Assembly (NCBI RefSeq): GCF_902833905.1
Contig: NZ_CADFGP010000070.1
Span: 1-34,125, forward strand
Direction of reading: 5' to 3'
From: Paraburkholderia tuberum STM678
GTDB taxonomy: Bacteria > Pseudomonadota > Gammaproteobacteria > Burkholderiales > Burkholderiaceae
Length of the DNA stretch: 34,125 bases
The position numbers were made by a program, and so were the translations under genes. Of the stretch, positions 22,733-30,137 are shown in pieces (the stretch's first letter is position 1; each line of letters begins with the position of its first letter). Below the pieces are notes generated by a model. The model saw only the letters and a list, made by a program, of their open reading frames with translations, did not search any database and was not told where the DNA came from.

Positions 22733-23137
22733 ATGCGTAGGAAAGGTGGCGAGCGAAACTGGGCAAGTCTTGACCGGTGACAGTTTCATGCCACTGGCGA
22801 CCGGGACACATATCACTGACGGTGGGTTGACCGTGGCCATTCGAGATACTTCCATTATTGAGCAATGAACCCATGGCGTACATGCTACCGGCCGGCATCG
22901 AAGTAGATATGTGAACCTAGTTCATCGCAGTTAGTATTGCTCCATAGACCTGAGAAGGTTAAATTATGCTCCCTTCCGGTTCTTCACCTTCGCGGGTGCT
23001 TTTCAGTGCCGATCGCGCGAGGTTCCTATGGGTCTCTCGTTCCTGGACGCTCGCCGCATCTCGAAGCCGGCCACAATGCCCGTGCGGATTCCTTTCTGGG
23101 CGTTCGCTCTCGATGTGCACAGCGTTGGAGTCGCAAC
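22733..23137. other. Gap between the second marR and lysR genes
   Basis: Short open frames on both strands have no recognisable family. The lysR promoter must lie here but no clear -35/-10 pair or T-N11-A site stood out. No terminator was seen after marR. Confidence 0.35.
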
Positions 23138-24058
23138 ATGAACCTACGTCAGTTGAACTACCTCATCAGAGTCGTTGAAGCGGGCAACATCACTCGCGCG
23201 GCGGAGCTGTTGCATGTCGCCCAGCCCGCGCTCGGCATGCAGATACGGCAACTCGAAACCGAATTGGGTGTGGAGTTGCTGATACGGCATTCGCGGGGCG
23301 TCGCAGCTTCCGAGGCCGGCCGGCTGCTTGTCGAGCGCGCGCGAGAGATCCTGGGGTTGGTGGAGTCGGCACGATACGATGTGGCAGCGTTGGCTGGCAA
23401 AACCCGCGAGCACCTCAGTGTAGGCCTGACCCCGAGCGTGATGTCGGTGATGGGCCCCGACCTGATCGTCAAAACAAAGGAGTGCATCCCTGACCTGTCG
23501 GTCAGCTTCACCGAAAACCTGAGCTATGCGCTCGTCGACGCAGTGGAAAAAGGTGAGCTCGACCTTGCCCTTGCATTCGACGCCGACGAACAAACCGGAT
23601 TGAACTACATTCATCTGCTTTCGGAGGAACTGCTGTTTGTCGTCGCGCCTGACCAGGCTACCGCGGAACGTCAGATCTCCGTAGAGGATTTGCTTGGGTG
23701 GCCGCTTATCCTGACCGGTCCCCGGGACTCCGTACGCCGGACGCTGGAAATCGCCGCACAAGCGATCGGCATGACGCCGGACATCGTGTTCGAGGTGCAA
23801 TCGGTGGCGGCCATCAAACGCCTCGTCGCGCTCGGCCTCGGCGCAGCCATCTTGCCGCCGGCAGTCATACGGGAAGAACTTCAGCAAGGAAAGCTCGTCG
23901 CGCGACACATCGTCGACCCGCCGCTGATGCGCAACCTCCATCTGGTCAAGGCTATCGCTCAACCGCAACGCCGCCACGAGGCGGCGTTGGTGGCCTTGAT
24001 GCGGGACATGCTAGCCAGTACGTTGCAGGCGACGCCCGGGTTGTCCCACGTCGCCTGA
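23138..24058 (+). CDS. LysR-family transcriptional regulator
   Basis: A LysR-type regulator of 306 residues. The N-terminal helix-turn-helix is LRQLNYLIRVVEAGNITRAA then QPALGMQIRQLETELGVELL (residues 3-45). A periplasmic-binding-protein-like effector domain follows from about residue 90, with the typical GELDLALAFD and ALGLGAAILPPAVI segments. The ATG at 23138 has GGAG 8 bases upstream; the longer frame to 22937 would add an N-terminal extension unlike the family. It is convergent with the decarboxylase-like gene, with only 7 bp between stops. It may control that gene or the catabolic operon; no site was found to decide. Confidence 0.92.
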   Translation: MNLRQLNYLIRVVEAGNITRAAELLHVAQPALGMQIRQLETELGVELLIRHSRGVAASEAGRLLVERAREILGLVESARYDVAALAGKTREHLSVGLTPSVMSVMGPDLIVKTKECIPDLSVSFTENLSYALVDAVEKGELDLALAFDADEQTGLNYIHLLSEELLFVVAPDQATAERQISVEDLLGWPLILTGPRDSVRRTLEIAAQAIGMTPDIVFEVQSVAAIKRLVALGLGAAILPPAVIREELQQGKLVARHIVDPPLMRNLHLVKAIAQPQRRHEAALVALMRDMLASTLQATPGLSHVA

Positions 24059-24065
24059 CGAATCG

Positions 24066-25055
24066 TCAGATCTTAAAGGCTTCCAAGGTCTCTGGCGCGA
24101 AAAGGTCCTCCGGAGCATAGCGCTGCTTGGACAGCCCACACTCGTGGTGGTAGCGCAGAAAGGTCTCCAGCGTATTGCGGTTGTTCTCAAAGCCGTACGA
24201 CCAGAAATCCGAGCCCATTTCCTGTTCCACCTGTTCAAGCGTTGCCATCAACCACGGATGCATGACCTTGAGCGCTGCGGTTTCTCGCAGGTTCTCGTAC
24301 GCCGTCCGTTGGGCCTGCGCAAAAGCCTTGAAGAGCGATTGAGCAAGCCAACGGTTGGCTTCGTAGATTTCGCGGCGGATGACGATCGTATGCATGATGG
24401 GGAAAATACCCGTCTTGCGAAAGTAGTCGCGCTCGAGCTCGCCGTAGTCGGGAAACAACCGCTTGACGCGGTCCGGATGCGTCAGGAACGTAGACGGCGT
24501 CCGGGCGGTGTGCAACGCGTCGATCTCACCTTCGAGCAGCATTCGCGAAAGGGTCTGGGTGGCGCCGATAGACTCAATCTTGATGTTAGACGGCAGATCG
24601 AGCTTGATCTTTTCGGGGCGGCCCGGCTCTTCCTCGCCGCCAGTCACGTAGGTTACGCTGTCGACCGGAACGCCGTAATATTCGGCCAGCGTGCCGCGAA
24701 TCCAGACCGGCGCGGTCATTTGAAATTCAGGCGTTCCGACGCGCTTACCGATTAGATCTTTGGCTTCGCGGATACCAGAATTGGCATTGACGTAAATGCA
24801 CGAATGACGGAAATATCGCGACGGAAAAACCGGAATGGCGACGAAGGGACGATCCTTGCCCAACGATACCGTGTACGAAGACAGCGACATTTCAGCAACG
24901 TCGAATTCGCGATGCCGCAACATGCGAAAGAACGTCTCTTCCACCGGCATATTCAGGTAGTTTAAATCCACGCCTTCTATTGCGACTGTGCCATCCATCA
25001 GAGGGCGAGTGCGGTCGTAATCCCAGCAGCCCAGCGTTAGTTTCAGCTTCGACAT
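24066..25055 (-). CDS. 4,5-dihydroxyphthalate decarboxylase-like protein
   Basis: A cytoplasmic protein of 329 residues of the family named after 4,5-dihydroxyphthalate decarboxylase (Pht5), which has a periplasmic-binding-protein-like fold but no signal peptide. Conserved blocks are LTLGCWDYDRTRPLMDG at the start, FDVAEMSLSSY, AIPVFPSRYFRHSCIYVN, LIGKRVGTPEFQMTAPVWIR and GIFPIMHTIVIRRE, and ENNRNTLETFLRYHHECGLS near the end. Pht5 turns 4,5-dihydroxyphthalate into protocatechuate. Many members carry this name without proof, so the reaction here is tentative. If the operon makes phthalate, this enzyme could act downstream, but the phthalate dioxygenase and diol dehydrogenase that would be needed are not in the window. 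Confidence 0.8.
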   Translation of the reverse strand: MSKLKLTLGCWDYDRTRPLMDGTVAIEGVDLNYLNMPVEETFFRMLRHREFDVAEMSLSSYTVSLGKDRPFVAIPVFPSRYFRHSCIYVNANSGIREAKDLIGKRVGTPEFQMTAPVWIRGTLAEYYGVPVDSVTYVTGGEEEPGRPEKIKLDLPSNIKIESIGATQTLSRMLLEGEIDALHTARTPSTFLTHPDRVKRLFPDYGELERDYFRKTGIFPIMHTIVIRREIYEANRWLAQSLFKAFAQAQRTAYENLRETAALKVMHPWLMATLEQVEQEMGSDFWSYGFENNRNTLETFLRYHHECGLSKQRYAPEDLFAPETLEAFKI

Positions 25056-25560
25056 AGTGCCGCCATTGCTCCGTTCAAGGTTGACATCGATGCTCTTTCG
25101 TCGTGCATCGCAGGGTAGCGAAGTGCCTGGGCGCCGTCACGAGACCGTCCTCAGTGTTTTAGACCCGGGGGCCACTCGATCGGCCTTGCCGCGCTGCGTG
25201 CTCAGACGGAAAAGACAACGCCTGGATGGTCTGCGGATCTCGACATGCGCAGCCTGCCCCGACTCGTAGCGCGGCGCGAGGTATTTGCTACCCCCTGTCG
25301 GCGACGCCTCGGTCCATGAACCACGGCGCTTCAATGCACCGTATTAAAGCGGAAACGGGGCGGGACGACCAATATCGTTTTTTTTCCGCTGCTACAACAA
25401 TTCATTTTGGACTGGTCTCGATGCGAGGAACGATGGTGGGCGTCAATCTTTCGCGGCGAACCTGCCGGCATCCCCTGGCATCGGCATTGACCAGGAACAA
25501 CAATCGTCCCGCCACTTCGACCTTTGAACGGTCGACCCATCTGGCTTCTTGCCCTGAGCG
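25056..25560. other. Gene-free stretch between decarboxylase-like and deaminase genes
   Basis: Overlapping open frames on both strands show no family motif and no good start sites. The promoter of the decarboxylase-like gene should lie near 25056-25130. I see no terminator or RNA gene. Confidence 0.35.
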
Positions 25561-25806
25561 CTATTTCCTGGGCAGCACTGGGATCCCCAACTGCGCCATG
25601 ACTGCGGTGATGTGGTCCAGGCACTTTTCGACGTTCGCGTTGTACCGATCCGAGAGCGTCGGGTTGGATCGCTTCGGATCGGTGTACTTTCTCTGCTTGA
25701 CTTCCAGATAGCCGGCCGCCATGTCTAGCTGGTTCTTCGGTCGGTCGCCCTTAATGAAGTCAATGATGCCCAGGTTCCGGTTCTTGCCAGCGCCGTATCG
25801 AATCTT
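25561..25806 (-). pseudogene. Out-of-frame C-terminal part of the deaminase gene
   Basis: A minus-strand frame without a start continues the deaminase protein: RYGAGKNRNLGIIDFIKGD, then NQLDMAAGYLEVKQRKYTDP, and finally AQLGIPVLPRK with a TAG stop at 25561. It joins the upstream frame if one A is restored in the A-run at 25805-25807 (T on plus), giving E-K-I-R-Y-G. The restored protein would have about 358 residues. The frameshift could be a real mutation or a sequencing error in a homopolymer. Confidence 0.6.
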
Positions 25807-26636
25807 TCATTAAGGTTGAATGAGATCGATTTTTTCATTCCGGTGCTATTTGATTCCCAAATTGGGCGTTCGCCGACGGTGGTGGTATTTGCCATGTGCA
25901 CGTACTTCGTGCCGTCTACACGACCCATCGCCGCTGCAGTCGGATCGTCCTGGCCGTAGTAGGTCAGGAAGCTATTTTCCGTGGAGAAATGCTCGATCGC
26001 GGCACGGCACATTTTGCAGGGCTTGAGCGTTGAGTAGATGCGTGCGCCTGCCGGCAAGCGCTTGCCGTACATCAGCAGGGCACTGGTTTCCGCGTGCAGC
26101 AACGGGTGCGCACCGTTTTTCTTTCCCCAAGCCAGGATCTGCCCCTGTGAGGACACAATTAGTGCGGCCACGCCGGTGTTCGCTCCCTTGCCAAGGAGCA
26201 AGCTGAACGCCGCCGACAGATAGAGACGGTGCACGTTGTGAACACCAGTATGAGGTGCGCTCAACTCGGCCGGGGGAGTGCGCTGGGAGATGTCGACGTT
26301 CGGTCCCGCGACGTGGAGTTCCTCGGCCAGGAGTCGGACGTCGCGGGGCATCAAGTTGTGACCCTTTCTCGTCCCGGATAGGACGTAGGCGCCGTTGATC
26401 TCGACAGACGGAATTTTTCGGAATCTGACTGTCGTGTCCTTATCCTCGTCTGCGAGCAGGCCCAGCGCGGCTTTTTCCCAGGTGGTAGCCTCCTGATCGC
26501 TCAGAATCTCCTTGATCTGCTTTGGCGCGAAGCTGTTTAACAGAAGACGCATTCCCGGCGGGATGAGGTCGTCTTCGGTCTCGCAATAGGCGCCACCCTT
26601 GCTGCCATTTTGCGGCACGGTGCGTGCACGGCCCAT
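25725..26636 (-). CDS. Bd3614-like nucleic-acid/nucleoside deaminase, frameshifted near its C-terminus
   Basis: A zinc-dependent deaminase-fold protein. The zinc site is His181 with catalytic Glu183 (LLHAETSALL) and Cys207/Cys210 (STLKPCKMC), followed by TYYGQDDPTAAA, a pattern I associate with the Bd3614-like branch of the deaminase superfamily. Several branches of that superfamily are toxins or mutators in bacterial conflict systems. The N-terminal 120 residues are not recognised. The ATG at 26636 follows GGAGAAAGA. As read, the frame ends at 25725 after 303 residues with an aberrant tail; the true C-terminus is in the next frame. The catalytic domain is intact. A role as an interbacterial toxin is inference; no immunity gene was identified. 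Confidence 0.65.
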   Translation of the reverse strand: MGRARTVPQNGSKGGAYCETEDDLIPPGMRLLLNSFAPKQIKEILSDQEATTWEKAALGLLADEDKDTTVRFRKIPSVEINGAYVLSGTRKGHNLMPRDVRLLAEELHVAGPNVDISQRTPPAELSAPHTGVHNVHRLYLSAAFSLLLGKGANTGVAALIVSSQGQILAWGKKNGAHPLLHAETSALLMYGKRLPAGARIYSTLKPCKMCRAAIEHFSTENSFLTYYGQDDPTAAAMGRVDGTKYVHMANTTTVGERPIWESNSTGMKKSISFNLNERFDTALARTGTWASLTSLRATDRRTS

Positions 26637-26849
26637 CTTCTTTCTCCAGCGAAGCCGGTCGAGGGCGCCAGCCGCGCGACGTGAATATAAGCGATGAACG
26701 GCTGCTGTGCGGAGTCGAATTCTCCGCATTGAGCCTCAGGCAACGGTCGAACACGGAAGCTCGGCGAGCGAGCCGATGCGTTGCGCCTGCACTCCTGGTG
26801 GATTTCCGAGTACGGCCACGGCAGATCTCTCGCTTGCCCGCCACGACCC

Positions 26850-27140
26850 CTATTTCATACTCGAGTTACTCGAGTCGTTTCGATAGTCGCCAGCCTTAAC
26901 CGTGACCGCCGAAAAAGCCACCGGCGCTGCCGCCAGCGAAACTGCGCCTATCCTGCTTTTGAGTTTTGGCCAGCTAGTGGGATCGTACTTCGCCGTTTCT
27001 TTGACGCAGCACCACTTTTCGCAGGTCGCATGCGCCGCCAATATCTTCGTGGCCTCAGCCTCGTTTGAACCCCTGTGCCCCCCGTATTCTTTTACGGTGT
27101 CGCTGGTCCCTTTCTTAAGGCTTTCCTTCAATTTATGCAT
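26850..27140 (-). CDS. Small hypothetical protein upstream of the deaminase gene
   Basis: A 96-residue open frame on the same strand as the deaminase, 213 bp upstream. The N-terminus is Lys-rich (MHKLKESLKKGTSDTVKEYG), the middle has a Cys cluster (CEKWCCVK), and a short hydrophobic stretch (IGAVSLAAAPVAFSAVTV) lies near the C-terminus. No clear ribosome binding site precedes the ATG. I do not recognise the family. It could be a partner of the deaminase or a chance frame. Confidence 0.35.
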   Translation of the reverse strand: MHKLKESLKKGTSDTVKEYGGHRGSNEAEATKILAAHATCEKWCCVKETAKYDPTSWPKLKSRIGAVSLAAAPVAFSAVTVKAGDYRNDSSNSSMK

Positions 27141-27313
27141 ATCCGAATGCTAGCGACTATGCGCCGGATGGCGCAAGTGCGGGCTTCACTTTTGAGGTCC
27201 GAGGATCCATCCCCCGCCTACATGGACCCGAGACAGATTGGCAATGTCTTCAATAAAGGTCACCGGACCGATGTACCGACCGGCCGAGCCGATCGACTAC
27301 GAAAGACAAATGC
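27141..27313. other. Short gap with no recognised feature
   Basis: No gene, terminator or repeat that I can support lies between the small minus-strand frame and the lipoprotein-like frame. Confidence 0.3.
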
Positions 27314-27481
27314 TTGAAGACCGCACGTCTGGCGTCACTCGTCCTGGCCGACGTTTGCGGTTGTGACAACAGCGATTCTCGATCTGCGGCCCCGGCGGCG
27401 AGCACAACGACGACTGCTCAGATACTCGCGTCAGCCTTTTCCCCGACCGTCCGTCTGCAAGCCGTCACATTGCTGACGTAG
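27314..27481 (+). CDS. Lipoprotein-signal-like small open frame (probably a remnant)
   Basis: From a TTG the frame reads MKTARLASLVLADVCGCDNS, with a charged start, a hydrophobic stretch and a CGC segment resembling a lipobox. A Ser/Thr/Ala-rich linker (AAPAASTTTTAQ) follows, and a stop at 27481 after 55 residues. The shape suits a lipoprotein whose body was lost when the adjacent reverse-transcriptase fragment was truncated. No good ribosome binding site was seen, so the call is weak. Confidence 0.25.
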   Translation: MKTARLASLVLADVCGCDNSDSRSAAPAASTTTTAQILASAFSPTVRLQAVTLLT

Positions 27482-27504
27482 AACCCGGCCTCGCCAAATG
27501 CCGG

Positions 27505-28473
27505 TTAAGGCCGACAGGATAGGGGTAGGAAACGGCGGTCGCCGTCCCCTTGCTTGAGAAAGGACTGGATGAGTTTCAGCACCCGGCCGTCCGCAATCCG
27601 CCCGGCCACTCTCGCAAGAAGGGGAAGGTGCGGAATCGAGTCAAAATAACTTTGCAGGTCGGCATCGACCACCCAACAGTAGCCCGCTTTCACATGCCGG
27701 TCCACTTCGCGCAGCGCATCCTTGCAGCCAAGGCCCGGGCGGAAGCCGTAGCTTCTTGGCTCGAACTCATGCTCAAAGATCGGCTCGATCACCAGCTTCA
27801 GGGCCGCTTGAACGACGCGGTCCTTCACAGCGGGTATACCGAGCGGGCGGCGTCCTTTACCTTTCGGTATGTAGACGCGTCGCACCGGCTGCGGGCAATA
27901 GCTACCATCCTGCAATGCATGCGCCAGTTCAGCGAGGCATCGGTCCCGCGCTTGCGCGAATCGCTTCACGCTCATGCGATCAACTCCCGCCACCCCGGCG
28001 TTCTTCTTGACCTGATTCCACCCCAGCGCGAGCGTTTCCAGGCGAAACACCTTGTCGATCAGACTATGCCACTTACCTCCTTTAACTCCGTTTTGTAGAG
28101 CAGCCAACATAGCGTCCGTCCAGATCGAAGCCGATGCGAATTTCCGCTGCACGCAGCTTCCCAGCGCATCTGCATCTCGTCTAGTCGTTTCCGACACTGG
28201 CGATGCTTCGATCTTCACCAGCGCATCGATGGCGCGATTCACGGCGGTACCGATCGCCCCGGAAGAACTGTCTACCTGCTCGAGCGCCGGCGAAAGCTTT
28301 TCGAGCAGGGCGACAGCGCCGTCGGCTGCGAGAACAGGATCGGCACGGGCGATCTGGCGGATTTCGGTCAGCGCCTCCTTCAGACGCTGGATTGGCAAGG
28401 CGGACTTCCAGCCGAAGGCGCCACGCCGGAATCGCGCGGCGAACACCCATTTGTGAGAAGCGGTTCGCGACAT
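27505..28473 (-). CDS. Chimeric frame: truncated conserved protein fused to a group II intron RT fragment
   Basis: A 322-residue frame made of two unrelated parts. Residues 1 to about 100 (MSRTASHKWVFAARFRRGAF ... SSGAIGTAVNRAIDALV) match an unnamed protein that I recall from Burkholderia, normally longer. Residues from about 101 to 309 are the start of a group II intron reverse transcriptase. The last 13 residues are out-of-frame tail. The frame starts 15 bp after the stop of the gene at 28489-29361, its usual partner by my recollection. The roughly 500 bp of intron RNA that should precede an intron ORF is missing, so the fusion arose by deletion and not by clean insertion. It is probably non-functional. 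Confidence 0.6.
   Translation of the reverse strand: MSRTASHKWVFAARFRRGAFGWKSALPIQRLKEALTEIRQIARADPVLAADGAVALLEKLSPALEQVDSSSGAIGTAVNRAIDALVKIEASPVSETTRRDADALGSCVQRKFASASIWTDAMLAALQNGVKGGKWHSLIDKVFRLETLALGWNQVKKNAGVAGVDRMSVKRFAQARDRCLAELAHALQDGSYCPQPVRRVYIPKGKGRRPLGIPAVKDRVVQAALKLVIEPIFEHEFEPRSYGFRPGLGCKDALREVDRHVKAGYCWVVDADLQSYFDSIPHLPLLARVAGRIADGRVLKLIQSFLKQGDGDRRFLPLSCRP
27547..28170 (-). mobile_element. Group II intron reverse transcriptase, N-terminal fragment
   Basis: Blocks of a group II intron-encoded reverse transcriptase: IWTDAMLAALQNGVKGGKW, then GVAGVDRMSVKRFA, RRVYIPKGKGRRPLGIPAVK, RVVQAALKLVIEPIFE, SYGFRPGLGCKDALREVD, and VVDADLQSYFDSIPH with the first catalytic Asp. The sequence ends after LIQSFLKQG, before the YADD catalytic block, the thumb and the maturase domain. 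No intron domain V was seen nearby. It is a dead fragment. Confidence 0.8.
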
Positions 28474-28488
28474 GTTCTGTGAATCTTC

Positions 28489-29361
28489 TCAGCGCGTCTT
28501 CATGTAGGCAGCGTACAGCGCCCCGTTGAGCGCCTGCAGTTCGCGCCGGGTTTCCAGCAGTTCGTGATGCCGGCCCTGACGCTCCAGGCTGAGTAACCCG
28601 AGCACCACCTTCGCCGCCCGCTCGGGCGCATTCTGTCGCGAAGGCTCTGCCCGTTTGAACACCGGCGCGAGGCCGGCCTTTTCCGTGAGTACCCACGCCG
28701 GAAACCACGTGAGATCGTCAATGTCGCCAGCGCCGTCGAACGACGTATCGAAGGCGCGCCGCAACCTGTTGACGCACGCGTCGTCAAGCCGGCTCAAAAG
28801 CTGGTCAAACCGGGAGGGCGAAAGCCATGCAAGTTCGATCAGCAACGGCCACGCCGCGTCCAGGCCATCGAGCCGGTAGCGCGCCTCCGTCATCCAGCAC
28901 AGCGGCGCTGGAATCCGTCGCCACGACGCGATGCGAGATATCGAATCAGTGGCCTCGGCCCACCTCGCAGCAAGCAGGAAGAGCGGCGCCGCGTGTGCAT
29001 CCGCGTGGTCCGCTCGGAAAGGCAGCGCAGCGGCGCGTCCGGCCAGTTCTGCCCAGAGCGGTGCGAGCCAGGTCGCCCCGCCCTGCCCCGGGAACGCGCG
29101 CGCGACTGCGGGCTGGACTTCTTGAGATAGGGCCTGCCGAGCCTGCAGGGCGGCATCGTGACGATCAAACGGTACCGTCGATCGGCCCTCGAGGGCATTG
29201 ACGATCGCCCCGAAATACATCACGGCGTCGTCGTCTGGATATTCGTTCGCAAGGGCCTGCAGCGCGCGCCGCCCGCCCGCGGCATCGTACTGCTGCAACG
29301 CGGACAGGACATCGTTGCGCAGCATCACGTCGCGGCTGTCGTTGAAAATGTCGAGCTGCAT
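28489..29361 (-). CDS. Conserved hypothetical protein, helical repeat-like
   Basis: A complete 290-residue protein starting MQLDIFNDSRDVMLRNDVLS. It is Ala/Leu/Arg-rich and looks all-helical, with TPR-like spacing of hydrophobic residues (LLAARWAEATDSISRIASWR, DGLDAAWPLLIELAWLSPSR). No catalytic motif is evident. I recall it next to the MSRTASHKW-type protein in Burkholderia genomes, where both are unnamed. Here that partner is cut by the reverse-transcriptase fragment. The upstream gene of the set survives only as a C-terminal scrap (29371-29502). Function unknown. Confidence 0.75.
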   Translation of the reverse strand: MQLDIFNDSRDVMLRNDVLSALQQYDAAGGRRALQALANEYPDDDAVMYFGAIVNALEGRSTVPFDRHDAALQARQALSQEVQPAVARAFPGQGGATWLAPLWAELAGRAAALPFRADHADAHAAPLFLLAARWAEATDSISRIASWRRIPAPLCWMTEARYRLDGLDAAWPLLIELAWLSPSRFDQLLSRLDDACVNRLRRAFDTSFDGAGDIDDLTWFPAWVLTEKAGLAPVFKRAEPSRQNAPERAAKVVLGLLSLERQGRHHELLETRRELQALNGALYAAYMKTR

Positions 29362-29370
29362 CCGTCGGGT

Positions 29371-29502
29371 TCAGAACAGTTTGCTGGTCAGGCTGACGAG
29401 ATTAATCCATTTGATCGTGCTTCTCAATTTTCTGCGGTGCTCATCGACTGAGTCGATCATTGCGCGCCGACCGCCCGCGTCAGCGACCACGGTGCGTGCG
29501 CG
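29371..29502 (-). pseudogene. C-terminal scrap of an unknown gene upstream of the MQLDIF gene
   Basis: A minus-strand frame between a TGA (29503-29505) and a TGA stop at 29371 reads MIDSVDEHRRKLRSTIKW then INLVSLTSKLF, with protein-like composition. It ends 9 bp before the start of the next gene, the spacing of an operon partner. Its 5' part is replaced by the toxin-antitoxin module. Family not recognised. Confidence 0.35.
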
Positions 29503-29505
29503 TCA

Positions 29506-29826
29506 TCAGTGATCGTGTTCCGTCGGATCCACAAAAGACGGTTCCCACGCCTGTCCGCCGTAGAACACGCCAACGATTGACACCACCTCGGGGTCCACAA
29601 GGTAAGCAATCACTGCGCGCTGCCGGTAGTGGGTCACGCGCAGGCCAGGCAACAGATCATTGCGCGGCACGCCGCGCTCAGGGAACGTCTGCAGGCGCAG
29701 GCAGAAACTCACGATGGCGTCGACGTATCGGGCCGCCGTGATGGGCGAACCCGCTTCACAGATAAACCGTTCGATGTCCTCAAGCTGGTCCCGCGCTTCC
29801 GGGGCAAACTGCACCCGGTAGTTCAT
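29506..29826 (-). CDS. parE: ParE/RelE-superfamily toxin
   Basis: A 106-residue toxin of the RelE/ParE fold. The N-terminal RVQFAPEARDQLEDIERFI helix and the C-terminal GLRVTHYRQRAVIAYLVDPE and VSIVGVFYGG strands are typical of ParE, whose known members poison DNA gyrase. The ATG overlaps the antitoxin stop as ATGA, so translation is coupled. Catalytic RNase residues of RelE are not evident, which favours a ParE-type action. The gene order antitoxin then toxin is standard. Confidence 0.88.
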   Translation of the reverse strand: MNYRVQFAPEARDQLEDIERFICEAGSPITAARYVDAIVSFCLRLQTFPERGVPRNDLLPGLRVTHYRQRAVIAYLVDPEVVSIVGVFYGGQAWEPSFVDPTEHDH

Positions 29827-30092
29827 GCGGCGCCCGAGCGCTTCTTCGCCAGGTGAGCGCGCACCTGCTCGGGCGTGAGCGCGCGCGCGGGCTCCGCGCG
29901 CAACGCTTCGGCCGCAGGCACCACCTCATCACGCAACCAGGCCTCGATGGCCCTGTCGCGGGCCGCGAGGGTGCGTAACCCGTCGCGGATCACCTCGCTT
30001 TCAGAAGCGTATTCGCCGCTGGCGACCTTGGTGCGGATGAGCTCGGCCATCTCGTTGGGCAGGGTAATGCTGAACTGCTGTGTGGTACGCAT
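29823..30092 (-). CDS. parD: ParD-type antitoxin (ribbon-helix-helix)
   Basis: An 89-residue antitoxin. Residues 1-45 form a ribbon-helix-helix DNA-binding domain (QQFSITLPNEMAELIRTKVA, then GEYASESEVIRDGLRTLAAR). The charged C-terminal half should wrap the toxin. The ATG at 30092 has GGAG at 7 bases and lies just downstream of an AGGATT/AATCCT palindrome suited to self-repression. The longer frame to 30521 is antisense to the ABC-F fragment and is not real. Confidence 0.88.
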   Translation of the reverse strand: MRTTQQFSITLPNEMAELIRTKVASGEYASESEVIRDGLRTLAARDRAIEAWLRDEVVPAAEALRAEPARALTPEQVRAHLAKKRSGAA

Positions 30093-30110
30093 GGCGCTCT
30101 CCAAGCTGAC

Positions 30111-30123
30111 AGGATTTAATCCT
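30111..30123. promoter_or_regulatory. Probable ParD operator palindrome
   Basis: AGGATT-T-AATCCT is a perfect inverted repeat about one base, 18 bp upstream of the antitoxin start. Position and length suit a ribbon-helix-helix dimer site for autoregulation. Confidence 0.5.
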
Positions 30124-30137
30124 ACTCCGTCGACGGG

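Noticed and set aside
25801..25812. Programmed ribosomal frameshift in the deaminase gene
   Set aside because: The A-run is only three bases long with no slippery heptamer or following structure; a deletion or sequencing error is simpler.
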